Source of the DNA: Liopterus haemorrhoidalis | Lineage: Eukaryota; Arthropoda; Insecta; Coleoptera; Dytiscidae | Length of the DNA stretch: 64,000 nucleotides | Direction of reading: 5' to 3' | Assembly (NCBI GenBank): GCA_963971575.1 | Contig: OZ020625.1 | Span: 19,560,829 to 19,624,828, forward strand | In this document: one piece after another, positions 1-9,660 of the stretch | Layout of the letters: every line of letters starts with the position of its first letter | Position numbering within the stretch: the first letter of the stretch is position 1 | The notes under the pieces: model-generated | Database searches by the model: none | Told to the model about the DNA's origin: nothing | Seen by the model: only the letters and a program-made list of their open reading frames with translations | Position numbers and translations under genes: made by a program

Positions 1-10
1 TAGAAATATG

Positions 11-562
11 CTATAAAAATTTGTCTGAAGCTAAAATTGGGGATGAAATTTGTAAGTCCTGAAATAACTAATTATTTGTTCTTTGTGGTTAATTAGATAA
101 ATGTTTAATTTTGTGTTTAATATTTTAAAAACTTTCATGTGTTGATAGCTTCGCTCAACATGAACTCTAGCTGCAGCTACTTTTGTATTATAAATTGCTT
201 CTTCCTTATTAAATTGTTTTTTTCCTCTTAAAAACGGTGGTCAATATAATTTTATGCCGTATCGTTGACACTCTTTATCAATAAAAAATCATTTGTCGGT
301 CATAATAGCACAACTTTTGTCAATATTTTTTATTAAATTACTATGTTCAAAAATAGCCTTGTCTGAAGCTCTTCCTCCGAAAGGCTTACTTATAAAAGTA
401 ATAAGACCGCCAGGAGATACACCTGTCAGAACTTTAATTGTTTCGGTGCCTTTATAATGCGAGTAAAATTTAATTCTGCAACACAGACATCTGGGTTTTT
501 GTATATATATCTGTGCAGTCTAATATAATTTGCGTGTCATGAAAATCACTAAAACATACCGG
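11..562 (-). pseudogene. C-terminal two thirds of a DDE_Tnp_4-type transposase, interrupted
   Basis: The minus strand reads as the catalytic part of a THAP/DDE_Tnp_4 transposase closely related to the copy at 36482-37132. Visible blocks are IILDCTDI (first Asp), CLCCRIKFYSHYKG, VLTGVSPGGLITF, GGRASDKAIFE, an AIMTDK block with the second Asp followed by a premature stop, RVHVERSYQHMK (catalytic Glu region) and a C-terminus ISSPILASDKFL ending at a stop codon at 11-13. There is a frameshift near position 507, so it is dead. It is the 3' piece of a gene whose middle (3655-3683) and 5' part (6957-7336) lie beyond two later insertions. Family membership is inferred from similarity to the second copy in this window and from known DDE_Tnp_4 motifs. 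Confidence 0.8.
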
Positions 563-564
563 CA

Positions 565-585
565 TATATATATATATATATATAT
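565..585. repeat. (AT)n microsatellite tail of the LINE
   Basis: A run of alternating A and T sits exactly at the 3' end of the minus-strand LINE, between its AATAAAG end and the CCGG duplication. Confidence 0.85.
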
Positions 586-1000
586 TCTTTATTTCTCCCT
601 AGGCCTTGCGGCGTTCAGGGCATTAGCCATTATAAATAGAAATAAAATAAATAAAATAACCAAAACAATACAAAACAATACAAATTACATAACATACAAT
701 TTAATTTACAATATATTACATTTTCTCTCATTTCTTCCTTCTTGCTTCAGTGTCCCTCTCTTTCTTCCTATTCTCATTCTGGTTTCCCTCTCCAATCTTC
801 TTCCTTCTTGCTTCCAGTTCTCTCGCCCATCTTTAATTTATTTTCTTCCATTCTCTTCCCTTCCAACCGTTTCTTCACCCCTCCTCCTATCTCCCTTCCT
901 TCCTACCCATTTCCAGGTGACCTCAGCCCCCTTCCTTCCTTCAATTTCTCGCCTTCTGCCTCCCACCGGGCCTCTTCCGTCCTTCCTTTACCCCTTCCTG

Positions 1001-3654
1001 TTATCCTTCCCCGATCTCAATCCCTCTTGCCTTTAATTCCTTCGCCCACCTCTCCCCCCTTCCATCTTCGTGCAACAGGTCTAGTGTGCTCCCCGAGCAT
1101 ACTGTCATCTCTCTACACCTCTTCGCGAGGTGCTCTATATCTTCTTCCTCCTCCCCGCACATCTTACACATCTTATTCTCCTGTTTCCTCCAGTATCCAT
1201 TTCCTCTTTCTTCATTCCCGCACCTTAGCCTCGCAATCCTCCTAACTCTACCTCCTGACCTTCCTCTTTCTCCCTTCAAATAGCTTGGTACCCCTATAGT
1301 TCTGACCTCCTTATATCTCCCTGCGCTCCTTGATTTGTGTATTCTGACTGTGCTTTCTTGCTCCCCCACTTCCTTATCCCTCCTCCACAACTCCTCAATC
1401 ACGCTTATCCCGTCTTTTCTTCTCCTTTCCACCTCTGCCGCATCCACTCCGCATCTCCAGTAATACTCCTTTCTCATCTCCCCCCATGCGTACCATCTTC
1501 CTTTCTGTTCCTCTCTGGCTCTTTCCTCCCAGCATTCCCTCATTATTCTTTTGTCTGTTTCTATTCTTACTTTCTCCTCGTACTTAACCGCCCTCCTTCC
1601 TGTACCCACCTTCATCTTATCCCTTTTCAGTTCCTCTCTTACAATATACCCTGGTGTCGTTCTATCTACCCCTAAGATCCATCTCAAATACCTCTCCTGT
1701 ACTCGTTCTACCTTCTCCCATTCCTACCATCCCTAAATTTCCTCCCCATATAGTAGAATGTTCTTCACCACGGCGTCAAACAACCTGAATCTCCATCTAA
1801 TATCGTCATTAAACTTCCTCTCTCCTATACTCCACAGCTTCCCCATGACTATTGTTGCCTTCTTTACTCTTTCCCTTATGTGTAGTTCAGCCCCATTGTT
1901 CCTCGCTAGTACATATCCCAGGTATTTTAAAGTCTTCACTTCTTCTATTTCTCTGCCGCCCCATTCCCATTTTATCTTCTTTCTTCTCCCTCCTCCTTTA
2001 CTAAATACCATTACCTTCGTCTTGTCCCTGTTTACTTCTAGTTTTTTCCTTTTGAAGTATTTAACAGCCCTTTCAATCATTCTCTTTAGCTCCTGTTCCC
2101 CTTTTGCCATCAATACTATATCGTCCGCGTACCCCAATGTCCACAACTTCATCTTCCCTACTACCACCCCCCATCTTGTCCCTTCCTCATATTCCCTTCA
2201 AGATCTGCTACATACAAGTTGAACAAGGTCGGGCTCAGGGGACATCCCTGTCTCACCCCCTTATTCACCCAAAAACTTTCCGACTCTTCCTCACCAACCC
2301 TCACCTTGCACCTCGTCCCCTTGTATATTTCCTTTATCCACCTTATCAACTTCTTTCCTATCCCCTTCCTTTCCATTACCTTCCATAGCTCCTCCCTATC
2401 CAGCCTGTCAAACGCCGCTTTCAAATCCACGAACGCCATATACGCTTTCCCTCTTTTTTTCTTTAACCTCTCCTCTACTATGTGATTCACTGCAGATATT
2501 CCGTCAATCGCCCTTCTTCCCTTCCTGAATCCAAACTGCGTTTCCTCCAATAAATCTTTCTTCTCTATCTCATCCACTAATCTTTCGTTCAGCACTTTCG
2601 CGTATACCCTGTACGCTGAACTCATCAGGGTCACACCTCTGTAATTACATGCTAACTCATTGTTTCCTCTCTTGTATATCGGTACAATCACCCCTTCCCT
2701 CCAGTCCTCCGGGTATCCCTCTCCTTCCCATATCCCCTTTTATTATTTCTACCAGTTTATTCTTCGCTTTCTCTCCTCCATTTATCCATGCCTCATTCCT
2801 TATCTTATCTGTCCCTGCTGCTTTCCCTTCCTTCATGTTCTTTATTATGCTCTCTATTTCTTCCCCTGACGGTCCCTCCCCTTCTTCTTCCTCTTCTCTA
2901 TCTTCCACCCCTTCTGATTCGTCCTCTGTCCCTCCTTCCGCCCCTTTTATCCCCCCCGCCTTCCTTCCTCCTTTTTTCGCTTCCCTCTAATATCTCCATG
3001 AAGTGTTTCCTCCAGTTCTCCATGTTAATCCTGTTACTCCTGTCTCCTTGTTTCCCTCTCATCCTGTTTATAAATTCCCAGGCTTGCTTTTCGTTCCTTA
3101 TCTTTCCCACTTCTTCCTGCTCCTTTACCAAATATCTTATCTTTTCTTCTTTACATGTTTGTTTATACTGCCCCAATTTTTCCCTGTACCCTTCCTCCGT
3201 CTCCTCCCCCTTAGTCTTTTTGGCCCAGGCCTTCTGCGCCTCTTTTTTCTTTTTCCTGCATCTCTCCCCCCACCATGGTTTTTTTCCCATCCTTGAACTA
3301 AGCCCTCTCCTTTTTCTCCCCACCGCTTTCTCTATCCCTTCTCTCAATTCCCTCCACCCTCTCTCCACCCCTGGTTCTGTCCATTCCATTTTCTCCATTG
3401 TTTCCTTGTATTTCTTTTTTCCTTCCTCCGACCAGTCTTGTATACTCGTTTTTTTCTTTCACCTCTCTTTTTCTTCCTCTCCTGATCTCCACTATGATCG
3501 GTTGGTGATCCGATTCTATCCTTTGCTTAACCTCGAAACTTTTTACTCTTTCCCAACCCCTTTCATTTACCACCGCATAGTCAATCGTCGATTTTCTTTC
3601 CCCCTTATAGTAAGTCCATCTTCCTTCCTCATCTCCCTCCTTGTTTCCATTTAG
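1001..3654 (-). pseudogene. LINE ORF2: endonuclease end, reverse transcriptase, CCHC-like C-terminus
   Basis: Read on the minus strand, the pieces in order are: endonuclease C-terminus with STIDYAVVNE and SDHQPIIVEI (3655-3300); a charged linker (3400-2900); RT start (2908-2657); RT core with MIVPIYKRG, NYRGVTLMS, QFGFRKGR, FVDLKAAFDRLDR and GVRQGCPLSPTLFNLY (2691-2161); LGYADDIVLMAKG carrying the catalytic Asp pair (2167-1733); and thumb/C-terminal region with RYLRWILGVDRTTPGY and a CKMCGEEEEDIEHLAKRC knuckle (1687-1001). The pieces lie in different frames, with shifts near 3300-3400, 2900, 2670, 2165 and a break at 1688-1733, so no functional protein is made. The opposite strand is long, open and low-complexity only because of the purine-rich coding strand. 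Confidence 0.85.
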
Positions 3655-3683
3655 CCGGAATATTATTCATTATTTGTTCTTTT
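3655..3683 (-). pseudogene. Middle fragment of the split DDE_Tnp_4 transposase
   Basis: These 29 bases encode KEQIMNNIP on the minus strand, matching KEEMLKNIP of the related copy near 36536. They are trapped between the LINE (ending 3654) and the Penelope-like element (starting 3684) and bridge the two larger pieces of the gene. Confidence 0.8.
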
Positions 3684-4155
3684 AATGCAGACACCTTTAT
3701 TTTGGACGTTTGCCATTGCTGATAGTACTAGGCTAGAATAGTACAATATAATGAGTATTAGTATCAAAAAGATATAATACTTCAAGAGTAATATAAAAAA
3801 TTCGGACGTTTCGGAAACTGCTCAACAATCTGTTTCCGTCTTCAGCGATCACGAGAAGTGATAAACATTTCAGTTTTCTTCGAGTTTTTATACCTAGTAT
3901 TGTAAGAATGGGAGCAGGTTATAGGTGCGTTGCTATTGGTTGGGTGGTTGGGATCAGGTATGGGTAGGGACGCGACTACCTGCTGAGGATTAACGACCGG
4001 ATTAAGGTTGTTTGTCACATTATTGTGTGGTAATGAGTTGTTTGTTACTGGATTAGTGACTTGAGGATTAACAGGATTGTTTTGAATAATGGAAAGCCAG
4101 AGTTGAGGAAATTCTATGCTGGCTTGGCTGACAGCATCTCCAGAGTTTTCGATCA
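3684..4155 (-). repeat. Downstream pLTR of the Penelope-like element
   Basis: This 472-bp block is repeated directly at 6479-6950 without a difference that I could see. It holds the end of the coding frame (stop at 3842) and about 160 bp of non-coding sequence after it. Confidence 0.9.
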
Positions 4156-6580
4156 AAGCAGACTCTTTCAATTTTCTCTTGAACTTGTTTTCCTCATACA
4201 TTAAGGGTTTAGCATCTTTCCATTGGAAATGGTGTTCATTTTCCCAAGCATGTTCAGCCAGTTTGGAACTGTAAATTTCGCCCTGTTGAACTTTCTTCTT
4301 ATGCTCGTTTACCCTAACATGTAGAGGTCTGCAAGTCTCGCCAATATATTGTTTCCCGCACTGGCAGGGAATAGAGTAGACACAGTTTTTGTTTAGGACA
4401 GATTTGGGTTTTGTACATGATAGGATAGATCTTAAAGTCGAACTCGATTTGAAGGCTACTTGGATATTATGCTTCTTTAGTATCTTACCAATTTTCTCAG
4501 ATACTCCTTTATAATAGGGCATAGAGACATATCTCACTTCGTCAGTTCTAGGTGTGTCATTTTTCTTATGATTGATAGCATCAGTAATAATTTTATGACT
4601 GTAGCCATTATCCTGTAAGGTGGAACGGATGTTCTTCAATTCAACTTTAAGAAGCTTTTTAGAAGAACAAATTACTTTGGCTCTATTAACTAGACTCAGT
4701 GCAACAGCTCTCATAGTGCTATTATGGTGGAATGAGTTGAAATTAAGATATAGACCTGTATGTGTTGGTTTTCTGTAGACCGTGGTTGCTAGAACCCCCT
4801 TGCCATTTCTGATTATCAATACATCTAGGAAAGGCAGTTGATTGCTAACTTCCAGTTCAACAGTAAACTTAATGTTAGTGTGTACTGAATTTAGGTATTG
4901 ATGGAATTCGTGGAGTTTATCTTTACCATGTGGCCATATGACAAAAGTATCATCGACGTATCTTAACCATTTATTCGGTTTGTACTTGGCTTCTTTTAAA
5001 GCTTTCGCTTCAAAATGTTCCATGTATATATTAGCAATAATAGGTGACAGTGGAGAACCCATAGCCATGCCATCCTTTTGTTGGTAATAATCGGTTTCCA
5101 GTTGAAAATAGGTAGTTTTCACACAAAGTGTTAATAACTCCATAATGCAGTCAACTGAATGATGTGTTCGAGTAGATAACGTCTGATCGCACTCTAGCCT
5201 TTTTCTAACAACTACTAGAGCTTCATCTACAGGCACATTAGTAAATAGACTCTCAACGTCAAAGCTTACCAGAATCTCATTACGTTTTAATTCTAAATTC
5301 TTTATAACACTAACAAAATGCTCCGAGTTTTTTACAAAGCTCTCACTCTTGCCGGCTAGAGGTGTTATTATTGACACCAGGTATTTAGCTAAAGTATAGC
5401 ATGGTGAGCCAATGGAGCTGACAATAGGCCTCAAGGGGACGTTTTCCTTGTGTACCTTAGGTAAGCCATAGATATGAGGAGCTTTGCTATAATGCGGAGT
5501 TAATTTAGATCTCATTTCATCAGTAAATTCACTTTTGAACCTCCTAAGTGTAGTGTATACCTTAGTTTCCACCGACTTAGTAGGGTCTTTCTTAAGTTTC
5601 TCATATTTGTCATCCGTAATATTCGACAAAAGTTTTTGCTTATAGTCAACGGTGTTTAATATGACTGTAGCATTGCCTTTGTCTGCTGGTAGAATCTTAA
5701 TGTCCACATCTTTTCTGAGTTCTGCGATAGCCTTATACTCAGCTTTAGTGATATTGTTAGTGGGAGCCTTAGATCGTTCTAGGACGGAACGGACTCGCCA
5801 GCGGACCTCTTCCTTTATTACGGGTTCGAGAGTATGACAAGCTTGCTCTACAGATGCTATGATATCTAATTTATTGATGGATTTAGGATTTACAGCAAAG
5901 TTTAACCCTTTACGGAGAACTTGCTCTTTTTCAGTTGTTAACTCTTTGCCAGAGAGATTAACTACCGTTTTCCTAACCTCCACATTACGGGTGCTGTCAA
6001 TTTTTTGGGTGCAGACAATATTATTATCCTTTATTTTTAAAGCTAATAAATTATTAAGCTTTTTCACATGATGTTGTTTGAGTCGGGCACTCAATCTGTG
6101 ATATTTGTTTTTTATATTGCAAAGAATTTTGTCTACATCAATTTTTGGAAATTCACTGTAGAATTTCTCCGTCATGTCCTTGATATTGTTACTTATTCTA
6201 AGTTTATTGGATCTGTGAAACCAGATCCTGTCCTTAATAATAAGTGTAGAAGCTTTATCTAAAGCTTTGTCTATTTTAAAACTATGAAAATTAGTTTTAA
6301 GTCTTAAGCCTTTAGGAATTAAATCTAGGTTCTTACATCTAGTGAGGAACGTAAGATGGTTTTGTTCCTTCGCCAGCTGAATATATAATTTCTCCAGCAT
6401 TCTGAAATGTTTGTGTGTTCCGGGCCCAAACCGGATATTAATAATATCTTTGAAATTATTTTGCAATGGTCCAATATTAATGCAGACACCTTTATTTTGG
6501 ACGTTTGCCATTGCTGATAGTACTAGGCTAGAATAGTACAATATAATGAGTATTAGTATCAAAAAGATATAATACTTCAA
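3842..6580 (-). CDS. Penelope-like reverse transcriptase with GIY-YIG endonuclease
   Basis: A single 912-residue frame carries the two domains that define Penelope-like elements: a telomerase-like reverse transcriptase and a C-terminal GIY-YIG nuclease. In the RT, VSFDVESLFTNVPVDEA holds the first catalytic Asp, GMAMGSPLSPIIANIYME follows, and RYVDDTFVIW (about residue 540) holds the YVDD pair. The nuclease starts near residue 733 with VYSIPCQCGKQYIGET, followed by RPLHVRVNEH, with cysteines placed as in the CCHH-type linker. The last roughly 100 residues (N/P/V-rich) lie in the downstream pLTR and are duplicated in the upstream pLTR. The first 34 residues are also encoded within the upstream pLTR and are hydrophobic, so the true start may be a later Met such as the one beginning MLEKLYIQ. 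The protein should carry out target-primed copying of the element. No stop or frameshift is present. Confidence 0.92.
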   Translation of the reverse strand: MKYYIFLILILIILYYSSLVLSAMANVQNKGVCINIGPLQNNFKDIINIRFGPGTHKHFRMLEKLYIQLAKEQNHLTFLTRCKNLDLIPKGLRLKTNFHSFKIDKALDKASTLIIKDRIWFHRSNKLRISNNIKDMTEKFYSEFPKIDVDKILCNIKNKYHRLSARLKQHHVKKLNNLLALKIKDNNIVCTQKIDSTRNVEVRKTVVNLSGKELTTEKEQVLRKGLNFAVNPKSINKLDIIASVEQACHTLEPVIKEEVRWRVRSVLERSKAPTNNITKAEYKAIAELRKDVDIKILPADKGNATVILNTVDYKQKLLSNITDDKYEKLKKDPTKSVETKVYTTLRRFKSEFTDEMRSKLTPHYSKAPHIYGLPKVHKENVPLRPIVSSIGSPCYTLAKYLVSIITPLAGKSESFVKNSEHFVSVIKNLELKRNEILVSFDVESLFTNVPVDEALVVVRKRLECDQTLSTRTHHSVDCIMELLTLCVKTTYFQLETDYYQQKDGMAMGSPLSPIIANIYMEHFEAKALKEAKYKPNKWLRYVDDTFVIWPHGKDKLHEFHQYLNSVHTNIKFTVELEVSNQLPFLDVLIIRNGKGVLATTVYRKPTHTGLYLNFNSFHHNSTMRAVALSLVNRAKVICSSKKLLKVELKNIRSTLQDNGYSHKIITDAINHKKNDTPRTDEVRYVSMPYYKGVSEKIGKILKKHNIQVAFKSSSTLRSILSCTKPKSVLNKNCVYSIPCQCGKQYIGETCRPLHVRVNEHKKKVQQGEIYSSKLAEHAWENEHHFQWKDAKPLMYEENKFKRKLKESALIENSGDAVSQASIEFPQLWLSIIQNNPVNPQVTNPVTNNSLPHNNVTNNLNPVVNPQQVVASLPIPDPNHPTNSNAPITCSHSYNTRYKNSKKTEMFITSRDR

Positions 6581-6950
6581 GAGTAATATAAAAAATTCGG
6601 ACGTTTCGGAAACTGCTCAACAATCTGTTTCCGTCTTCAGCGATCACGAGAAGTGATAAACATTTCAGTTTTCTTCGAGTTTTTATACCTAGTATTGTAA
6701 GAATGGGAGCAGGTTATAGGTGCGTTGCTATTGGTTGGGTGGTTGGGATCAGGTATGGGTAGGGACGCGACTACCTGCTGAGGATTAACGACCGGATTAA
6801 GGTTGTTTGTCACATTATTGTGTGGTAATGAGTTGTTTGTTACTGGATTAGTGACTTGAGGATTAACAGGATTGTTTTGAATAATGGAAAGCCAGAGTTG
6901 AGGAAATTCTATGCTGGCTTGGCTGACAGCATCTCCAGAGTTTTCGATCA
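6479..6950 (-). repeat. Upstream pLTR of the Penelope-like element
   Basis: This is a direct copy of 3684-4155. Because it duplicates the 3' end of the coding frame, it also shows a 104-residue open stretch (6637-6951) that repeats the protein's C-terminus and is not a separate gene. Confidence 0.9.
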
Positions 6951-6956
6951 TTTGGG

Positions 6957-7336
6957 ATTTGTTCTTTTGTTGCGAACGTTACCGCGACACTTAACACTTC
7001 ACTTAAAATTTTAAGCATATCACTAAAATATGTCCTACATAAATTTGGGGTAATTCTAAACAGTGTAGCGATAACAATGAAACTTAGATTTAATTTTAAT
7101 TTAACAAACACTAGGATAATCCTACTTTTTATGTTTAGCCTGTGAGCTCTTTTGTCACAATAAATTACATTAACATTTTTAACAATTGAATTTAATAATT
7201 GAAATGAACCTAATCCAGTGAAACTTGTAAGAACTTTATCATGTGAACCAAAAAACACAAAAAATGCGTTATTTTTCGAAAACATAATCTGATCAAAAAT
7301 TCCTGTTGTACTATTTCGGTTCACACCAATATACAT
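6957..7336 (-). pseudogene. N-proximal part (HTH region) of the split DDE_Tnp_4 transposase
   Basis: The minus-strand frame reads LTSFTGLGSFQLLNSIV, then LNIKSRIILVFVKLKLNLSF, ITPNLCRTYFSDMLKILSEV and FATKEQI before the Penelope insertion. This aligns block by block with residues encoded at 33750-33937 (TGLPSLEIFETLATL, KDRIILTFIKLKHDLSY, LTPVTCRRIF) of the second transposase copy, a region corresponding to the helix-turn-helix that precedes DDE_Tnp_4 domains. The stretch itself is open. An upstream THAP exon was not found here; the sequence 7337-7740 looks foreign. Confidence 0.75.
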
Positions 7337-7740
7337 TACTCAGAATTTTTTTAGATTTTTAGTTTAAACCATCTAGGCTACAGGGGGTGGGACAAAACTT
7401 TTTTTGCACAATTTTGGCAAAAATCGCATCAAAATAATTTATTTTTCAAAAATAAAAATTTGATCGTTAATCCACCTACTAAGGGCTTTCATTTGATACC
7501 CTACTCATAATTTAAAAAAAATATTTTTGTTTTCGATGAGCACATATTTGTTTTATTTTTAGGGGGGTATGTTTTTTAGATGTTTTAGTATTTTTCCTAT
7601 GTGCGGGTCAAAGAGTTGTATAAGCATGCCAAATTTCAACTCTCTAGGTTTAGCCGTTTGGCTACAATTTTTACCGAACAGACAGACGACAAAATGACGG
7701 TATAAGGGTTTTTTGGTCATACCTACAAAACCCTAAAAAC
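7337..7740. other. Non-coding repeat-like sequence between transposase and element end
   Basis: No reading frame is convincing. A C/A-rich stretch with GAACAGACAGACGAC (7675-7690) after a GGTTTAGCCGTTTGG phrase resembles dispersed insect repeat ends. It probably interrupts the 5' part of the transposon whose terminus is at 7832. Confidence 0.4.
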
Positions 7741-7832
7741 ACGTATTTCTCCATTGAACAAAACAAAACAATGTGGCTTTCGTATCTTCCGCAAATTGCC
7801 ACCAGATGTCAGGGCGCTTAGGAAGTTTCCCC
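7741..7832 (-). repeat. Terminal sequence of the THAP/DDE transposon (GGGGAAACTTCCTAAG end)
   Basis: On the minus strand the element begins GGGGAAACTTCCTAAG just inside a TA dinucleotide at 7833-7834. About 90 bp of this terminus recur at 48663-48760 in the opposite orientation, where the element is short and complete. It is therefore the likely 5' end of the transposon broken up at 11-7336. Confidence 0.7.
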
Positions 7833-7834
7833 TA

Positions 7835-8326
7835 TGACAAAACACTATCTTAGGTTAGTAAGTGTTTGGTTAGAAAAAGCCGAGCGAAGCGAGCTACCCA
7901 TCTTCTAGTTTAATGACAAAACACTATATTTTTCAAGAAACTCGCGCTAATATAATAATGCCGCCTGTTTAGAACCATCGTATGTAAGACAAAATATGTG
8001 CGATGTAACGCGATGTGACGCATGCGCAGTTGTGTAGCAATCTATTCCCGGGTTATACCCAAACTTGACTTTTAAAACTGAAACGTTATCCTATTTACTA
8101 CGAGTAAAGAATATAATAGGAGAGAGCCATGTACAGCGAAATTAGAATACGTTCTGTTCAATGAGATGCCACTTTTTCAGTCTGAGATCTAATTATGTAA
8201 CTAAATAACGCAATATGATTGGACATTTTTTGAACTGAACTGTGCGAACGTAGATAACTATTGACACTTAGTGTCAAATTAATTATTTAGATGGTCTTAA
8301 ATATTGTTTATACATTTTAATTACAT
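7835..8326. other. Intergenic, no gene seen
   Basis: AT-rich sequence without a supported gene. A phrase ACCATCGTATGTAA (about 7975) recurs near 25513, hinting at a shared decayed repeat. Confidence 0.4.
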
Positions 8327-8334
8327 GTGTAGAA

Positions 8335-8514
8335 CAGGGGTTCTTAAACTTATGTTGTCCGAGGACCCCCTTTTGAACAACATTTTGATTAATGGATTTT
8401 TTTTTTTAATTTTAAGGATTTTTATTAAATGAGTTATTTGAATAAAAGCGAAAAGTTGGGGGATGTAAAGTTAATGTCAAAATTGTTTTGCGGACCCCAG
8501 TTTAAGAACTGTTG
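8335..8514. mobile_element. hAT-type MITE, 180 bp
   Basis: Ends CAGGGGTTCTTAAAC and GTTTAAGAACTGTTG are inverted copies, and the 8-bp flanks GTGTAGAA (8327-8334) and GCGTAGAA (8515-8522) match at seven of eight bases. Eight-bp duplications are typical of hAT elements. Confidence 0.75.
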
Positions 8515-8586
8515 GCGTAGAACACAGTAAAGTAACCGAGGGTTATGTCTTCAGTTAAAATACATTCACAATTTTTTTTTTTTTAG

Positions 8587-9165
8587 TTGAACCCGTTGCT
8601 AGCTGTTCTGTTGCGAGTACTTCTATTGTGGGTACTCCTGTTGCAAGCACTTATGGAGACTGTATTTCAGATTATTTTGAAACTGATACTGTTCATGAAC
8701 CTGTTCCTAGCAGTCCAGCTGACTGTGTTACTGGCAGTATTACAACTGAATCTGCAGGTAATATATTAATTTTAAGTAAATTTAAAAATTAAAGCAGGGT
8801 ATACAATAATCAACTTATAATATATTTGTTTTTAAATATGACATGTTTTATAAATTAAATTATATTGTTAGTTAAGAGCAGCCTGATGCGTACACCTCCG
8901 AAACGTGGATTTTACGAGCCACGTTATGTTGGTGACCTAACAGATGTAAACTTTTCAACCCAAAGAAAACGTAAAAGATCATTGAAACTGGTTAAAGCAA
9001 CAAATACTGGACACACAAAAAAATTGAAGATTTACGAAGACAAGTTTTGGACGTTAAGAAAAGAGTTACTCTTAAGGAGTTAGTGAAGGTGTTAAAGAAG
9101 AAAAACTTAATTTCTGAAGAAGTTGGAGAAACGTTAATGCTAAAAAGAAACGTGTTAATGTTAAT
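8587..9165 (+). pseudogene. THAP/P-element-like transposase fragment, two exons
   Basis: Exon-like block 8587-8757 starts after TTTTTTTTTAG and ends at CAG|GTAATA; it encodes SCSVASTSIVGTPVAS and ISDYFETDTVHEPVPS. After a 114-bp intron-like gap, a block from 8872 (after TTGTTAG) continues in phase with LMRTPPKRGFYEPRYVGDL, then a basic stretch and, after a frameshift near 9050, VKKRVTLKELVKVLKKKNLI. The PRYVGDL motif and the coiled KRVTLKELV-KKKNLISEE region are what follows the THAP domain in P-element/THAP9-like proteins. The THAP domain and the catalytic core are absent. The splice signals suggest that this was once an expressed, spliced gene; the frameshift makes the fragment dead. Confidence 0.55.
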
Positions 9166-9660
9166 AACCAATAATGGTTTTTGTTTTATTTATTTATGTT
9201 TTTTTGCATTGTGTTGTCTTTGTTTTACTCTTGACTTTTTGTGACTTGTAAAAGTGGTTTAGTTAAGTTATGTTAGCAAGGGCTGTGCGAAATTTGCACA
9301 CGGGTCCGCTAATATTAAGTATTATTAACTTAGTTGTAATACTGTATATATATATAGTATGACACTGTAAGAATTTTATTACAATATATTTTATATAAAA
9401 TTAATATTTATTGTTTTAATTATTGTCCTTTTTGATAAAAGTATTATGCACAAAAATTAGAAGAAAGTATCATGACTTGAACATTACAGTTAACAGAAAA
9501 TAGAAGTTTATTGCCAATTACTAAAGAAACAGTTAATTTTTTATTTCGAAATATGCTGTGTTTCTGTATACTGCTTTAATTCGAGTTCGAAGCATAAATT
9601 AAAATATTTGACTCGTTCCTTAGCAATCAGCCATTAGAAAGTAAAAAGAAAATATAATGA
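9166..9660. other. Intergenic, no gene seen
   Basis: AT-rich sequence. A phrase GCTGTGCGAAATTTGCACAC near 9282 forms a short hairpin. No supported gene. Confidence 0.4.

Larger units (their letters stand above)
563..3654 (-). mobile_element. 5'-truncated non-LTR retrotransposon (LINE) inserted in the transposase gene
   Basis: The element runs on the minus strand. It keeps the end of an endonuclease domain, a reverse transcriptase, a C-terminal zinc-knuckle region, a 3' UTR and an AATAAAG-like end followed by an (AT)n tail at 565-585. The 5' end is lost inside the endonuclease. A 4-bp CCGG occurs at both ends (559-562 and 3655-3658), and the host transposase reading continues across the removed element, so the borders are firm. 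Clade is uncertain (jockey/R1/I group). Confidence 0.85.
3684..6956 (-). mobile_element. Penelope-like element, apparently complete
   Basis: The element has two 472-bp direct repeats (pLTRs), one uninterrupted RT/GIY-YIG reading frame and a 12-bp target duplication ATTTGTTCTTTT at 3672-3683 and 6957-6968. Six extra bases (TTTGGG, 6951-6956) lie between the upstream pLTR and the duplication, a common untidiness of Penelope insertions. The two pLTRs look identical by eye, which suggests a recent insertion. Confidence 0.92.

Noticed and set aside
530..3654. Many plus-strand open frames rich in Ser, Pro, Leu and Phe
   Set aside because: They are antisense shadows of the purine-rich LINE ORF2 on the minus strand and have no recognisable domain.
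6637..6951. Separate 104-residue minus-strand protein
   Set aside because: It repeats the C-terminus of the Penelope protein because the pLTR duplicates that part; no own start region.
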